From assembly GCA_964291475.2 (NCBI GenBank), contig OZ220072.1, positions 60,078 to 124,077 on the forward strand: DNA of 64,000 nucleotides, in the 5' to 3' direction. This document shows, one piece after another, positions 16,855 to 25,844 of this stretch (position 1 is its first letter; each line of letters opens with the position of its first letter). Both the position numbers and the translations under genes were made by a program. The notes beneath the pieces were generated by a model. The model saw nothing but the letters and a program-made list of their open reading frames with translations, had not been told where the DNA came from and searched no databases. The stretch is from DAOUKH01 sp964291475 (GTDB taxonomy: Bacteria > Chloroflexota > Dehalococcoidia > SHYB01).

Positions 16855-18012
16855 CTAGGCCGCCGTGCCGGTCTCGACGTGGGCCGACGCCGCGGGCGCC
16901 TCGGCGATGCGGAAGGCGCGCCGGGGGTTCTCCCACAGGATCTTGCGCCGGTTCTCGTCGGTCAGGGGTTGGCGGTCGAAGTCGCCGAGCGCCCAGGGCC
17001 AGGTGCCGTCGGGGTGGGGATAGTCGGAGTTCCAGAGCAGGTTGTCGTCGCCGGCGAGCTCGACCACGCTCTTCAGCATCGGCTCGTCGGCGCGGGCGGC
17101 GACGAAGATGTTGCTCCTGAAGTAGTCCGTGGGGCGTCTCTTCAAGTCGGGGTGCTCGGCAGTGCCGCTGAAGTCGTAGTGCTGCTCCATGCGCTGGAGC
17201 CAGAAGGGCAGCCATCCGGCGTCGCACTCGACATGCACGAGGGTGAGCTTGGGGAAGCGCTCGAACATGCCGTGCCAGATGAAGGTCATCATCGTGGCCA
17301 TGGCTTCGAAGGGGTGGGAGACGATGTGTCCCGACGTGTGGGTGACAAAGCGGTCGCCGAAGGAGGGGAGGTAGCACGAGGCGGAGTCGTGGACGGAGAT
17401 GGGCCGGTCGAGCCGCTCGATCGTCTCCCAGAGCGGCCAGTAGTCCTCATGGGGCAGGAGCCGGTCCTTCACCGGCTGGGGGCGGACGTAGAAGGAGACG
17501 GCCCCGAGCGCGGCGGTGCGTTCGGCCTCCGCTACGGCGAGGGGGACGTCCTGGATGGGGAGGATCGCCGCCCAGCGGAGGCGGCTGGGGTGGTCGGCGC
17601 AGTAGGCGCGGCTCCAATCGTTGTAGGCGCGGCAGCAGGCTGCGAGCAGCTCGGGGTCGTCGAACTCGCGGCCCAGCATCTGCCCGCCGGCGCTGGGGTA
17701 GATGATCTGGACGTCGACGCCCTCGGAGTCCATGTCCTCGACGCGCTTGGCGGCGCTGTAGCCGGTCTTCGCGGCGTCGGCGAAACGGTTGCGGGCTTTC
17801 TTGGCCGCGTCGAGGAACTCGGGGGCGGCCATCGGGTACTTGCCGTGTTCGTAGGTGAACGGCTGCCCTTCGACGACGTAGCGGCGCCCCGACTCCAGCC
17901 GCTGGAGGCGCGGCGCTCTATCGAGGAAGGCGGGAGCGATCCACTCGAGGAAGAAGTCGGGCGGCTCCATCTGATGCGCGTCGGCATCGACGACGTAGAT
18001 CCCGTTTCGCAC
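16855..18012 (-). CDS. amidohydrolase-2 family metal-dependent hydrolase/decarboxylase
   Basis: 385 residues. The GTG start at 18012 follows GGGAGGTGG at good spacing. The metal motifs are VVDADAHQMEPPDF at the N-terminus and WNSDYPHPDGTWP near the C-terminus, with HVECDAGWLPFW between them. It lies between a DUF35 gene upstream and a CoA-transferase downstream, in an apparent leftward operon with the thiolase-like gene. A decarboxylation or hydrolysis step in the same acyl-CoA pathway is plausible but unproven. Confidence 0.84.
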   Translation of the reverse strand: MRNGIYVVDADAHQMEPPDFFLEWIAPAFLDRAPRLQRLESGRRYVVEGQPFTYEHGKYPMAAPEFLDAAKKARNRFADAAKTGYSAAKRVEDMDSEGVDVQIIYPSAGGQMLGREFDDPELLAACCRAYNDWSRAYCADHPSRLRWAAILPIQDVPLAVAEAERTAALGAVSFYVRPQPVKDRLLPHEDYWPLWETIERLDRPISVHDSASCYLPSFGDRFVTHTSGHIVSHPFEAMATMMTFIWHGMFERFPKLTLVHVECDAGWLPFWLQRMEQHYDFSGTAEHPDLKRRPTDYFRSNIFVAARADEPMLKSVVELAGDDNLLWNSDYPHPDGTWPWALGDFDRQPLTDENRRKILWENPRRAFRIAEAPAASAHVETGTAA

Positions 18013-18039
18013 CGTCCACCTCCCTGCCGCCGCCTCCGC

Positions 18040-18522
18040 CTACGGGCCGGGGAAGAGCCACACGTTGTCGGGCTGGTCGGCGGCGAGCCGCCAGCGGGGA
18101 ACCTTCTTGCCGTCGTCGCTGACCTGCTCGAAGTAGAGTTCGACCCTGGCGTTGATGCCGACCTGGTCCTCGCCCTCGTCGATGACGCCCTGCAGGCGCA
18201 CCGGGTTGCCGTCGACGTTCTTCACGTCGTCGAGGTCGATCATCGCTGGGATGTAGGGCACGGCCTCGAGGAAGGGCGCGATGATCGGCTGCATGATGAC
18301 GATGAAGGTGTGGATGGTGCCGCCGCCCTTGCTTTCGACGTAGCCGAGGTCTTCGAGCTCGCCGCAGGCGGCGCAGCCGGGCACGCTCGGGGGCCACCAG
18401 GCGTGGCCGCAGAGGTTGCAGCTTCGGACGAGGAGCCTGTCCTCTTTCGTCGCGTCCCACCACTCCTGCGTGTCGTAGTCGGGGACGATGTTGAGTCGTG
18501 ACCAGTCGATATTGGGCGGCAT
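18040..18522 (-). CDS. DUF35 Zn-ribbon/OB-fold acyl-CoA-binding protein
   Basis: 160 residues with a rubredoxin-like zinc ribbon (CNLCGHAWWPPSVPGCAACG) followed by an OB-fold with strands such as TIHTFIVIMQPI. DUF35 proteins partner thiolase-like proteins and are thought to help bind the acyl-CoA. AAGGAG lies before the ATG. The matching thiolase-like gene is at 20490, but the DUF262 gene now separates the two; in the other modules here (40137/40553 and 41874/42291) they are adjacent. This points to later insertion of the DUF262 gene. Confidence 0.85.
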   Translation of the reverse strand: MPPNIDWSRLNIVPDYDTQEWWDATKEDRLLVRSCNLCGHAWWPPSVPGCAACGELEDLGYVESKGGGTIHTFIVIMQPIIAPFLEAVPYIPAMIDLDDVKNVDGNPVRLQGVIDEGEDQVGINARVELYFEQVSDDGKKVPRWRLAADQPDNVWLFPGP

Positions 18523-18531
18523 GACGGCTCC

Positions 18532-20463
18532 TTAGGCTGCTTCTTGGTACGCTTCAACGCTTCCGGAGGCCTGTTCTTCTCCAGAGTCATCGCTGCCCTC
18601 GCCCTGGTCTTCTTCTACAGGTTCGGGCTCTGCCTCGTCGAGGCCGCTGAAGTCCATGTGCCACCGCTCCTTCGCCCATCCGAGCAACTTGGCTCGGCGC
18701 TTGTCGATGGCCTCCGGGGTCCAGTCGTCGTACTTCGCGATCTCCAACTCTTGGAAGAGACGCGACTTTGTGTAGTAGTCCTTCTTCTCGACGAACTCCC
18801 TGTTGCTCAGCTCGGAGTTTTGCTCCGTGAGCGTGAGGTTGCCGATGTCGTGCACGTGGCGCTCGTGGTCGTCCGCGTTGAAACGCTTCTGCCAACAGGG
18901 CCGCTTTTCGATCGATTGAGGGAGCACGTGCTCGATGGAGTCGCGGCGCCCTCGAATCTCCCCCCAGCCCACCTTCGGCTTCGTGTCTGTGTCGGAGAAC
19001 CCGGCCGATGCCAGGTGTAGTTCGTATTCGTAGAGAAAGTAGCTGAGGTAACCCCTCCAGAACCAATTCCGCGGCTTCGACGAGTCGGTGAAGTCGTCGA
19101 AAAACCGCCTTGCGTAACCGTCGGCATCGTTGTAAAGGCGCCTAATCGCCGCGACGGCGTCATCGAATTCCATTCCGCGCACTACCTCGCGCGCGAGGCC
19201 GAACATCTGGGACTGGCGGTAGTTGGTACGGAAATCCGCGACTCGATAGAAGCGGAAGGCGATGAGCTCGAAGAGCTTGACAACTTCAAGGTACTTCTCC
19301 GGCTCGGACGGCCAGCGTTTCCGCACGGCCATCAAAAGTGGCAGGAACGTTGCCGTGATTCTGGTCCGGACGAGTCTTGAGTTCCAGAGCTTCACGCCTT
19401 CCCGGACCGCGGGCTCGGATGCGAAACTGCCGAAGGCGTCGTCTCTGGCCGGCCTGAGAGCGTCGCAGTAGCAGATACAGGCCTGGCGGAGCCCCTTGAT
19501 GTAGTCATGCAACTCGCCCAAGAGCTTGCCGTGTTGGTTGTGATACCTCCGCAGGTCAAAACGTTCCTTGACGCTCTTGCTTCCGTCCCAGTTCTGGGCT
19601 CGTGCGTCGTACTCCATGATCCAGTGCGCGCGGAGAAGTTGGTCCTCTTCCCAGGGTGACGCCAGCCGGGCCGCCGTCAAACGCCGCAGAATGTCGGCCC
19701 ACGCATCGTTGACCGCCTTGGTGAGCGTATCCTTGGAATGCGCTTCTATATCGAGCGTCGCGGCCGTGTAGAGCAGGTAGTTCTTGACCTTTTCCAAGTT
19801 GGTCAAGGGTTTGCCGCGGTCGTTCACCAGCTCAAAGACGATCCCCACTTCCGACGGGTGATCGACTTCGTAGACGTTGAAATGAAGCAGGGTCGTAATC
19901 CTGTTCAGTAGGTCGATCAGCCCTTTTTCTTCCCCGATCGCGCGCAGATAGTCGGTGATCTGCTTCTTAGCGTCCGAAAGGCGCTGAGCCGCCGCCGTCG
20001 GTGCCCCGGCGACCCCTCCATCCTTCAGCACGCCGTTCTTGAAGAAGAAGTCGGTTTCCTCGTTCAGTGAGAGCTTGTGAAGGGGCTGCCCGTCAAGACC
20101 TTTGGCGACCACGTAGCTCTTTTGGATGCCTTTGGAAAGTTCGTCGCTGCCGCCGTGCGTGCTCAGCTCGTCGGCCAGCTCGTTGAGCAAGAGGACGATG
20201 GTCGTTAGGCGCTGCTGGCCATCCACGACGTCAGCCGTAACGTGGCTCTTCCCTTCGGCATCTGTCTTCGTCACGGCTTCGGGCGGCTGGTGCAGCACGA
20301 TGGTGCCCGTGTAGTGGTGGCGGTGGTGCGTGGAGCCGAGGAGATTCAAGTCGTCCAGGAACTCTCCGATTTGCAGCTTCTCCCAGGCGTAGCCGCGCTG
20401 GTAATCGGGGACCCGGAAGATCCGGTTGTGGAAGAGTTCTTGGAGCGGGATGGTGTTGTTCAC
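18532..20463 (-). CDS. DUF262/DUF1524 (HNH) protein, GmrSD-like, candidate defence nuclease
   Basis: 643 residues from GTG 20463. The N-terminal DUF262 domain starts at once (PLQELFHNRIFRVPDYQRGY) and holds the nucleotide-binding DGQQRLTT motif near residue 80. The C-terminal DUF1524 region carries the HNH-type pattern IEHVLPQ, HDIGNLTLTEQN and SNREFVEKK. This architecture matches single-chain GmrSD-type (type IV restriction) proteins. An acidic tail follows. Base composition is visibly lower in GC than its neighbours, consistent with horizontal acquisition. The start is uncertain: in-frame upstream codons overlap the thiolase gene. Confidence 0.78.
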   Translation of the reverse strand: MNNTIPLQELFHNRIFRVPDYQRGYAWEKLQIGEFLDDLNLLGSTHHRHHYTGTIVLHQPPEAVTKTDAEGKSHVTADVVDGQQRLTTIVLLLNELADELSTHGGSDELSKGIQKSYVVAKGLDGQPLHKLSLNEETDFFFKNGVLKDGGVAGAPTAAAQRLSDAKKQITDYLRAIGEEKGLIDLLNRITTLLHFNVYEVDHPSEVGIVFELVNDRGKPLTNLEKVKNYLLYTAATLDIEAHSKDTLTKAVNDAWADILRRLTAARLASPWEEDQLLRAHWIMEYDARAQNWDGSKSVKERFDLRRYHNQHGKLLGELHDYIKGLRQACICYCDALRPARDDAFGSFASEPAVREGVKLWNSRLVRTRITATFLPLLMAVRKRWPSEPEKYLEVVKLFELIAFRFYRVADFRTNYRQSQMFGLAREVVRGMEFDDAVAAIRRLYNDADGYARRFFDDFTDSSKPRNWFWRGYLSYFLYEYELHLASAGFSDTDTKPKVGWGEIRGRRDSIEHVLPQSIEKRPCWQKRFNADDHERHVHDIGNLTLTEQNSELSNREFVEKKDYYTKSRLFQELEIAKYDDWTPEAIDKRRAKLLGWAKERWHMDFSGLDEAEPEPVEEDQGEGSDDSGEEQASGSVEAYQEAA

Positions 20464-20489
20464 GGTGGCCCATCCGGGCTTCTCAGGGG

Positions 20490-21725
20490 CTAGTTGGGGT
20501 GCCGACTGAGCATGAGCGAGCTGCTGGTGACCGGGCTTCCCCATCCCGCGCAGAAGCCGTTTTCGTGCCTCCGCACCTGACGGCAGCCCTCTTCGCGGTC
20601 GTAGGTGTGGACACCGCGCTCCCAATCGGGGCAGACGTCGTCGGCGCGGCCACGGAGCTGGCGGGTCATCTCGATCACCATCTGGATGCCGTGGGAGTAG
20701 CCCTCGGAGAGGTGCGAGCCCGACGTGTTCACCGGAAGCTCGGCGTCGAGGCGGCCGCGGCCCTCCTCGTACCAGAAGCCGGCCTCGCCGGGGCCGACGA
20801 AGCCGTAGCCCTCCAGCTGGAGGAGCGGCGTGATGGTGAAGGCATCGTAGAACGAGGCGAGGTCGACGTCCTCGCGGGAGCGTCCCGACATGGCGAAGAC
20901 GCGGTTGCGCCCCCAGTTGCTGGCGTGGTGGTAGACGGCCGTGTTGCGGCGCCCGGGATTGTAGCCGGGGCTCTCCGCCATGGTTCGGGCGGTGCCGCCC
21001 ATGACGAAGACGGGCGGGTGCTTGAGGTCGTAGGAGCGCTCGGCGCGGGTCATAACCAGCGCGCAGGAGACGTCCATTTCCAAACAGCAGTCGAAAAGAC
21101 GGAAGGGCTTCGAGACCCAGCGCGCCTGCAGATAGTCCTCCATCGTCAGCGGCCTCTTGTAGAAGAAGGCCTTGGGATTGAGGGTGGCGTGGTAGCGGTG
21201 GGTCATGGCGACCGCGCCGAGCTGGCGGGTGGTCATGCCGAAGTCGTGCATATAGCGCATGGCGGCGAGGCCGAACATCTGGGCCGGCGTGGTGACGCCG
21301 ATGTACTGGTTCTCGGCGTGACCGACGACGGTCATGGGCGGCGCGGGGCCGGTGGGCGCCTGGCCGCCGGGGCGGCGTCCGGTGCGTCCGCGCATCGAGC
21401 GGAAGATCACCATCGCGTTGCAGTAGCCGCCGGCGAGCAGGCCGGCGGCGTGGGCGACGAGGGCCTCGGTGCTCGATCCGCCGCCCATGATGTCGAGGCT
21501 GTAGTTCAGGCGCATGCCAAGGGCCTGGGCCATGTCGTTCGAGCTGTGGGAGTCGTTGCCCTGGTAGCTCGTCATGGCGTCGATGTCGGTGAGCTCGAGG
21601 CCGGCGTCCATGACGGCGCGCTTGATGGCCTCGATGCCCAGGGAGTAGGTCGTCCGCTTGGCGTCGCGGTAGTAGGTCGTCTCGCCAACGCCGACGATCG
21701 CGGTCTTGCCGGTCAGCAGGCCCAT
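20490..21725 (-). CDS. thiolase-like protein (SCP-x/lipid-transfer thiolase family), Cys nucleophile absent
   Basis: 411 residues starting KTAIVGVGETTYY after GGAGGC. It has the thiolase fold signals LGIEAIKRAVMDAGL, MGGGSSTEALVAHAAG and a C-terminal NTSGSHLSEGYSHG in place of the usual GHP-x-G loop. By motif alignment the nucleophilic cysteine of canonical thiolases (C-A-S-G) corresponds to glycine in GGGSST. It may therefore be a retro-aldolase or non-thiolytic member such as the steroid-degradation Ltp2 type, working with the DUF35 protein at 18040. That role is inference. Confidence 0.82.
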   Translation of the reverse strand: MGLLTGKTAIVGVGETTYYRDAKRTTYSLGIEAIKRAVMDAGLELTDIDAMTSYQGNDSHSSNDMAQALGMRLNYSLDIMGGGSSTEALVAHAAGLLAGGYCNAMVIFRSMRGRTGRRPGGQAPTGPAPPMTVVGHAENQYIGVTTPAQMFGLAAMRYMHDFGMTTRQLGAVAMTHRYHATLNPKAFFYKRPLTMEDYLQARWVSKPFRLFDCCLEMDVSCALVMTRAERSYDLKHPPVFVMGGTARTMAESPGYNPGRRNTAVYHHASNWGRNRVFAMSGRSREDVDLASFYDAFTITPLLQLEGYGFVGPGEAGFWYEEGRGRLDAELPVNTSGSHLSEGYSHGIQMVIEMTRQLRGRADDVCPDWERGVHTYDREEGCRQVRRHENGFCAGWGSPVTSSSLMLSRHPN

Positions 21726-21881
21726 TAGGTGCCTCCGCAAAGGTGAAGAGAGGGTCGTTCGCAGGGGCGCCGCCGCGTTCCCCGCCGCGGCCAATTCTAG
21801 TGGGGCGCGGCGGGGTGTCAAGAAAAGAGACGGCTGCCGGCGGGCCGCTGCGCTATCATCGGCGGCGAGCGTGAGGGCGGG

Positions 21882-24362
21882 ATGAACGACGACTTCCTGG
21901 CAGGCGTCAATGTGCTCGACCTGGGGCGCCGGTACGCCGCACCTCTGGCGGCGCGGCTGCTCGGCGACTTCGGGGCTGAGGTGATCCGCGTCGAGCCGCC
22001 GGAGGGGGATCCCACTCGCGCCGAGGGGCCGTTTCCGACCGGTGTCGAGGGCAGCGCCGACCAGAGCGGCGTCTATCACTACTTCAACGGCGGCAAGCTC
22101 GGGGTGACGCTCGACCTTGGCTCGGAGCGGGGGAGGCTCGACGATCTCATCGCCCGCGCCGACGTGGTGGTCGTCGACCGACTGCCACGGGAGGCGCAGG
22201 CGCTTCGTCTGACTTGGGACGACGTGCGCGAGGTCAACCGGCGGGCGGTGCTGCTGTCGATCACGCCGTGGGGGCTCGACGGGCCGTATTGCGACTACCG
22301 GGCCTACCCAATGAACGAGCTGCACGCCTCCGGGGCGGCCTACGCGTTGGGCACGCCGGACCGGGAGCCAATCGGGCTGCCCGGTCCGCAGTCGTCGTAC
22401 ATGGCGGGGGCCAACGGCGCGGGGGCGGCGGTGACGGCCCTCTACGCCCGCGATATGACGGACGAGGGGCAACTGGTCGACATCTCGACGATCGAGACGG
22501 TCATCGCCGTGCTCATGGGGCACGCGGTGGTGAAGGCGCACCATCTGGGCGAGCGGACGATGCGCACGGGACACCGGCTCGCGGGGATGGCCCCGCACAC
22601 CCACTTCCCCTGCAAAGACGGCCACTTCTGCGTCATCGGCACCCAGCCGCCGCACTGGGAGCGGCTCAAGGACGTGCTGGGCCGGCCCGATTGGGCCGAG
22701 TCGCAGCTGTTCGCCGACGCCCGCTCGCGCTACCGGTACGTCGAGGACTTCGAGGCGCTGCTCACGGCCGAGCTCGGCAAGCGGTCGAAGGAGGAGTGGT
22801 TCGACCTCTTCTGGGAGCGCCGCGCGCCGGGAATGCCGCTGAACACCGTCGCCGACGTGATGGCGATGGAGCATCTCGCCGAGCGCCGCTTCTTCCAGCC
22901 GGTCGAGATCGCGCCGGGCTTCGAGGTGCGGCTCCCCGGCGCGCCGTTCTTGTTTGATGGGCGGGACCGGCCAGCGGCGGGTCGCGGTCCCGCGTTGGGC
23001 GAGCACAACGATGAAGTCCGCGCCCGCACTGCCGCCAACCCTCCGGCCTCCCTCCCCCGGGAGGGACTGAGGGCGGGCACGCACCGCCTGGCGCGCCGCG
23101 GTCGGCGCCCCGGCCCCTCGGAGGGCGTGCGCGTCGTCGAGTTCTGCTGGGTGCTGGCGGGGCCCCTGGTGGGGCAGATGCTTGCCGACCTCGGTGCGGA
23201 CGTGATCAAGGTCGAGCATCCGCACCGGCCCGACATCCAGCGGGCCATGTTCCCGTTCCTGGGGGAGCCGTCACCGAACAACTCGGTGTCGTTCAACACG
23301 CTGCACCGGGGGAAACGGGCCGTGGCGGTGGACATGGGGGCGGAGGCGGGAGTGGAGACGGTGCGCGAGCTGGTCGCCGTCTCCGACGTGGTGATCGAGA
23401 ACCTGAGCCCCCGTGTCCTGGCGGGGTTCGGCCTAGGCTACGAGGAGTTAAAGAAAGTGCGGCCCGACCTCGTCATGGCGTCGATGACGGCGGCGGGGCA
23501 TACCGGCCCCCTGGCGAACATGATCGGCTACGGGCCGAGCACCGGGGCCCTCGCCGGCTTCGAGGGACTGGTCGGCTATCCGGGCGGGCCGCCGCTCGGT
23601 GCGCAGCAGATCACCTACGGCGACCCCGTCGTCGCCAGCTTCACGGCGAGCGCCATCGTCACCGCACTCCACCGACGCCGGCGCATCGGCCAAGGGGTCC
23701 ACATCGACGTGTCGCAGATCGAGGTGACGGTGGCGGCGATGGGGCATCAGGTGTTGACGTACTGCGTCGGGGGTGTGCTGCCGGAGCGGGGCGGCAACCG
23801 GCATCCGCGCATGGCGCCGCACGGCTGCTATCCCTGCGCGGGCGACGATGAATGGGTCAGCATCGCGGCGGGGTCGGACGACGAGTGGCGTGCGCTGGCC
23901 GCCGTCATCGCAGAGCCGTGGGCGTCGGAGTCGCGGTTTGCCGACGTAGAGGGCCGCAAGGACGAGGAGGACGACCTCGACCGCCTGATCGGGGAGTGGA
24001 CGCGGTCGCGGAGCAAGTATGAGGTAACGGCGGTGCTGCAAGCGGCGGGCGTCGCGGCGCTGCCCACCCTCAACACGCTCGACCTGCCCGCCGACCCGCA
24101 CCTGCAGGCGCGCGGGGTCTACCCCGCCGGCGGGCATGCCCACCTGCCGGAGGCGGGATTCGCTCGCGGGGCGTGGAACCTGAAGGGGACGCCGCCGTCG
24201 GTTGCGGCGCGGGCGCCCTTCGCGGCGGAGCACAACCGGGCCGTCTTCACCGGCTTGCTAGGGAAGTCGGCACAGGAGTACCATCGGCTGACCGCCGGCG
24301 GGGCCGTCGTCGAGGCTGCTGACCTTTCCTGGGACATGCGCTTCTTGGGCTCGAAGGAGTAG
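21882..24362 (+). CDS. fused A-B CaiB/BaiF class III CoA-transferase
   Basis: 826 residues, twice the family length. Residues 1 to about 383 form an A-type domain (VEPPEGDPTRAEGPFP; PQSSYMAG with Ser172 where aspartate is expected; ALGEHN at the end). Residues about 411-826 form a B-type domain (EGVRVVEFCWVLAGP; catalytic Asp581 in TYGDPVVAS; GNRHPRMAPHGCYPC). The linker, residues about 386-399, is encoded by a copy of the palindromic repeat (23039-23078). The order A then B matches the split pairs elsewhere. It diverges from the thiolase-like gene at 21725. Confidence 0.88.
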   Translation: MNDDFLAGVNVLDLGRRYAAPLAARLLGDFGAEVIRVEPPEGDPTRAEGPFPTGVEGSADQSGVYHYFNGGKLGVTLDLGSERGRLDDLIARADVVVVDRLPREAQALRLTWDDVREVNRRAVLLSITPWGLDGPYCDYRAYPMNELHASGAAYALGTPDREPIGLPGPQSSYMAGANGAGAAVTALYARDMTDEGQLVDISTIETVIAVLMGHAVVKAHHLGERTMRTGHRLAGMAPHTHFPCKDGHFCVIGTQPPHWERLKDVLGRPDWAESQLFADARSRYRYVEDFEALLTAELGKRSKEEWFDLFWERRAPGMPLNTVADVMAMEHLAERRFFQPVEIAPGFEVRLPGAPFLFDGRDRPAAGRGPALGEHNDEVRARTAANPPASLPREGLRAGTHRLARRGRRPGPSEGVRVVEFCWVLAGPLVGQMLADLGADVIKVEHPHRPDIQRAMFPFLGEPSPNNSVSFNTLHRGKRAVAVDMGAEAGVETVRELVAVSDVVIENLSPRVLAGFGLGYEELKKVRPDLVMASMTAAGHTGPLANMIGYGPSTGALAGFEGLVGYPGGPPLGAQQITYGDPVVASFTASAIVTALHRRRRIGQGVHIDVSQIEVTVAAMGHQVLTYCVGGVLPERGGNRHPRMAPHGCYPCAGDDEWVSIAAGSDDEWRALAAVIAEPWASESRFADVEGRKDEEDDLDRLIGEWTRSRSKYEVTAVLQAAGVAALPTLNTLDLPADPHLQARGVYPAGGHAHLPEAGFARGAWNLKGTPPSVAARAPFAAEHNRAVFTGLLGKSAQEYHRLTAGGAVVEAADLSWDMRFLGSKE
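23039..23078. repeat. palindromic repeat module inside a fused CoA-transferase gene
   Basis: On the minus strand this reads as the same 40-base block found intergenically near 62845-62886: CCCGCCCTCAGTCCCTCCC, a palindrome centre, then GGGAGGGAGGCCGGAGGG. The reading frame passes straight through it and it forms the linker between the A and B domains. Confidence 0.8.
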
Positions 24363-24406
24363 CGGAATCAGGCGCTGCCGGGGTGCTACCGCGAGGAGGA
24401 CGGGTC

Positions 24407-25549
24407 ATGGCGTACGACTATAAGCTGATCTCCGCCGATTCCCATGCGATCCAGCCGCCGGACTTGTGGGAGAAGTGGCTGCCGCAGAAGTTCCAGGATA
24501 AGGCTCCCAAACTGATCAAGGACCCCCGTGGGGGCGACCAGTGGGAGTATCCGCAGACGGGGACATTGGAACCCATGGGTCTGGTGACCAACCTGCAAAC
24601 GCGCCCCGAAGACCTAAACTGGCACGGCGCGAGCTACGGGGAGGGCGGCGACTACACCATCCACCCTGGCTGCTACGACGGCAAGGAGCGGCTCGGCCTG
24701 CTCGACATGGACGGGGTCGACGCCGAGGTCATGTTCCCGCCGCAGCGGGCCATGATGTACTTCATGCAGTTCGAAGACCTCGAGCTGCAGCTCGCCGGCA
24801 TCCGCGCCTATAACGATTGGCTTTCCGAGGACTTCTGCGCCGCAGACCCCGAGCGTTTGGTGCCGCTGGCCGAGATGCCGAACGCGGGCGTCGAGAACAA
24901 CATCGCCGAGATGAAGCGGGCGAAGGAGATGGGGCACAAGGGCGTCATCGTCACGTCGTGGCCCAGCGGCGGCGACTACATCCGGCCCGAGGACGATCCC
25001 TTCTGGGCCGCCGCCGAAGAGATGAACATGCCGGTGCACCTGCACCTCGTCCTGGTCACGCGGCAGGCGCGCCGCCCTCAGCCGCAGGGTGCCGGGGCGG
25101 AGGATGCCCTGGGAGCCCTGGGGTTCGCCAACGTCTCGCAGCTCATCGCGCAGATCATCTTCTCGGGCGTGAACCAGCGCTTCCCCAACCTCAAGTTCCT
25201 CACCGTTGAGTCGGGGGCGGGCTGGGTTCCGTACTTCTTGGAAGCCATCGACGACCGGTGGTGGCGGAACCGTCACCGCACCGGCTCGCCCCTGACGAAG
25301 AAGCCGAGCCAGTACTGGTTCGACAACTGGCTGGCGACGTTCATGGTCGACCATTCCGGCGTCTTCGCGCGGCACCTCGCCGGGGTCAAGAACATCATGT
25401 GGTCCACCGACTTCCCGCACCATGGGAACGACTGGCCGTACTCGCGGAAACTCATCGACTCGATGATGACCGGCGTCTCCGACGAGGACCGGCATCGCAT
25501 GGTCGCCCAGAACTGTGTCGAGCTGTACGGGCTGAACAACGGCGGGTAG
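24407..25549 (+). CDS. amidohydrolase-2 family metal-dependent hydrolase/decarboxylase
   Basis: 380 residues from ATG 24407, preceded by GAGGAGG. It opens with ISADSHAIQPPDLWEKWLP and keeps the metal-aspartate motif WSTDFPHHGNDWP, plus VESGAGWVPYF. It closely resembles the gene at 657 in both motifs and in the local segment KDPRGGDxW, so these two are the nearest paralogues among the five amidohydrolases. It follows the fused CoA-transferase on the same strand by about 45 bases. Repeat DNA begins just after its stop. Confidence 0.85.
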   Translation: MAYDYKLISADSHAIQPPDLWEKWLPQKFQDKAPKLIKDPRGGDQWEYPQTGTLEPMGLVTNLQTRPEDLNWHGASYGEGGDYTIHPGCYDGKERLGLLDMDGVDAEVMFPPQRAMMYFMQFEDLELQLAGIRAYNDWLSEDFCAADPERLVPLAEMPNAGVENNIAEMKRAKEMGHKGVIVTSWPSGGDYIRPEDDPFWAAAEEMNMPVHLHLVLVTRQARRPQPQGAGAEDALGALGFANVSQLIAQIIFSGVNQRFPNLKFLTVESGAGWVPYFLEAIDDRWWRNRHRTGSPLTKKPSQYWFDNWLATFMVDHSGVFARHLAGVKNIMWSTDFPHHGNDWPYSRKLIDSMMTGVSDEDRHRMVAQNCVELYGLNNGG

Positions 25550-25572
25550 GGGCCCACCGCGCCCCGCCCCTC

Positions 25573-25800
25573 CGGCGCGCCCTGTGGGCGCGAGCCCTCT
25601 CTCAGTCTCCCCCAGAGGGGGAGAGGTCGGAGGGGAGAGGAGAAGACCCCGCCCGTACCCCTGGGCAACCACGAGGGTTGCCCCTAGAAGGAAGGTCGCC
25701 TGCGGGCGTCGCGGGTTGTGCAAGGGCCTCTCAGAGGGGACCCTTGCGTAGCGGCTCCGGTTGTGGGGGAACGGGCGAGTCGTGACTCGCCCCTACAGGA
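25573..25800. repeat. intergenic palindromic repeat cluster (modules A, D, C and a further hairpin)
   Basis: In order: a GGCGCGCC/GGGCGCG hairpin; module A (CTCCCCC-AGA-GGGGGAG, about 25607-25625); module D, GGGCAACC-ACGAG-GGTTGCCC (25663-25683), a perfect 8-bp hairpin; a GCAAGGG/CCCTTGC hairpin (about 25719-25747); and module C, GGGCGAGTC-GT-GACTCGCCC (25773-25792). Module C here differs from the other copies by paired changes in both arms, so the palindrome is kept. The cluster fills the gap between the amidohydrolase and DNA ligase D. Confidence 0.8.
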
Positions 25801-25844
25801 ATGACCCCGGTTGCCGCCGTCTATACTGAGCGGCGGAGGGCCGG

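Noticed and set aside
21726..23225. Upstream extension of the thiolase-like frame to 911 codons
   Set aside because: It is antisense to the fused CoA-transferase and of shadow composition. The ATG at 21725 has a good ribosome site and the conserved start.
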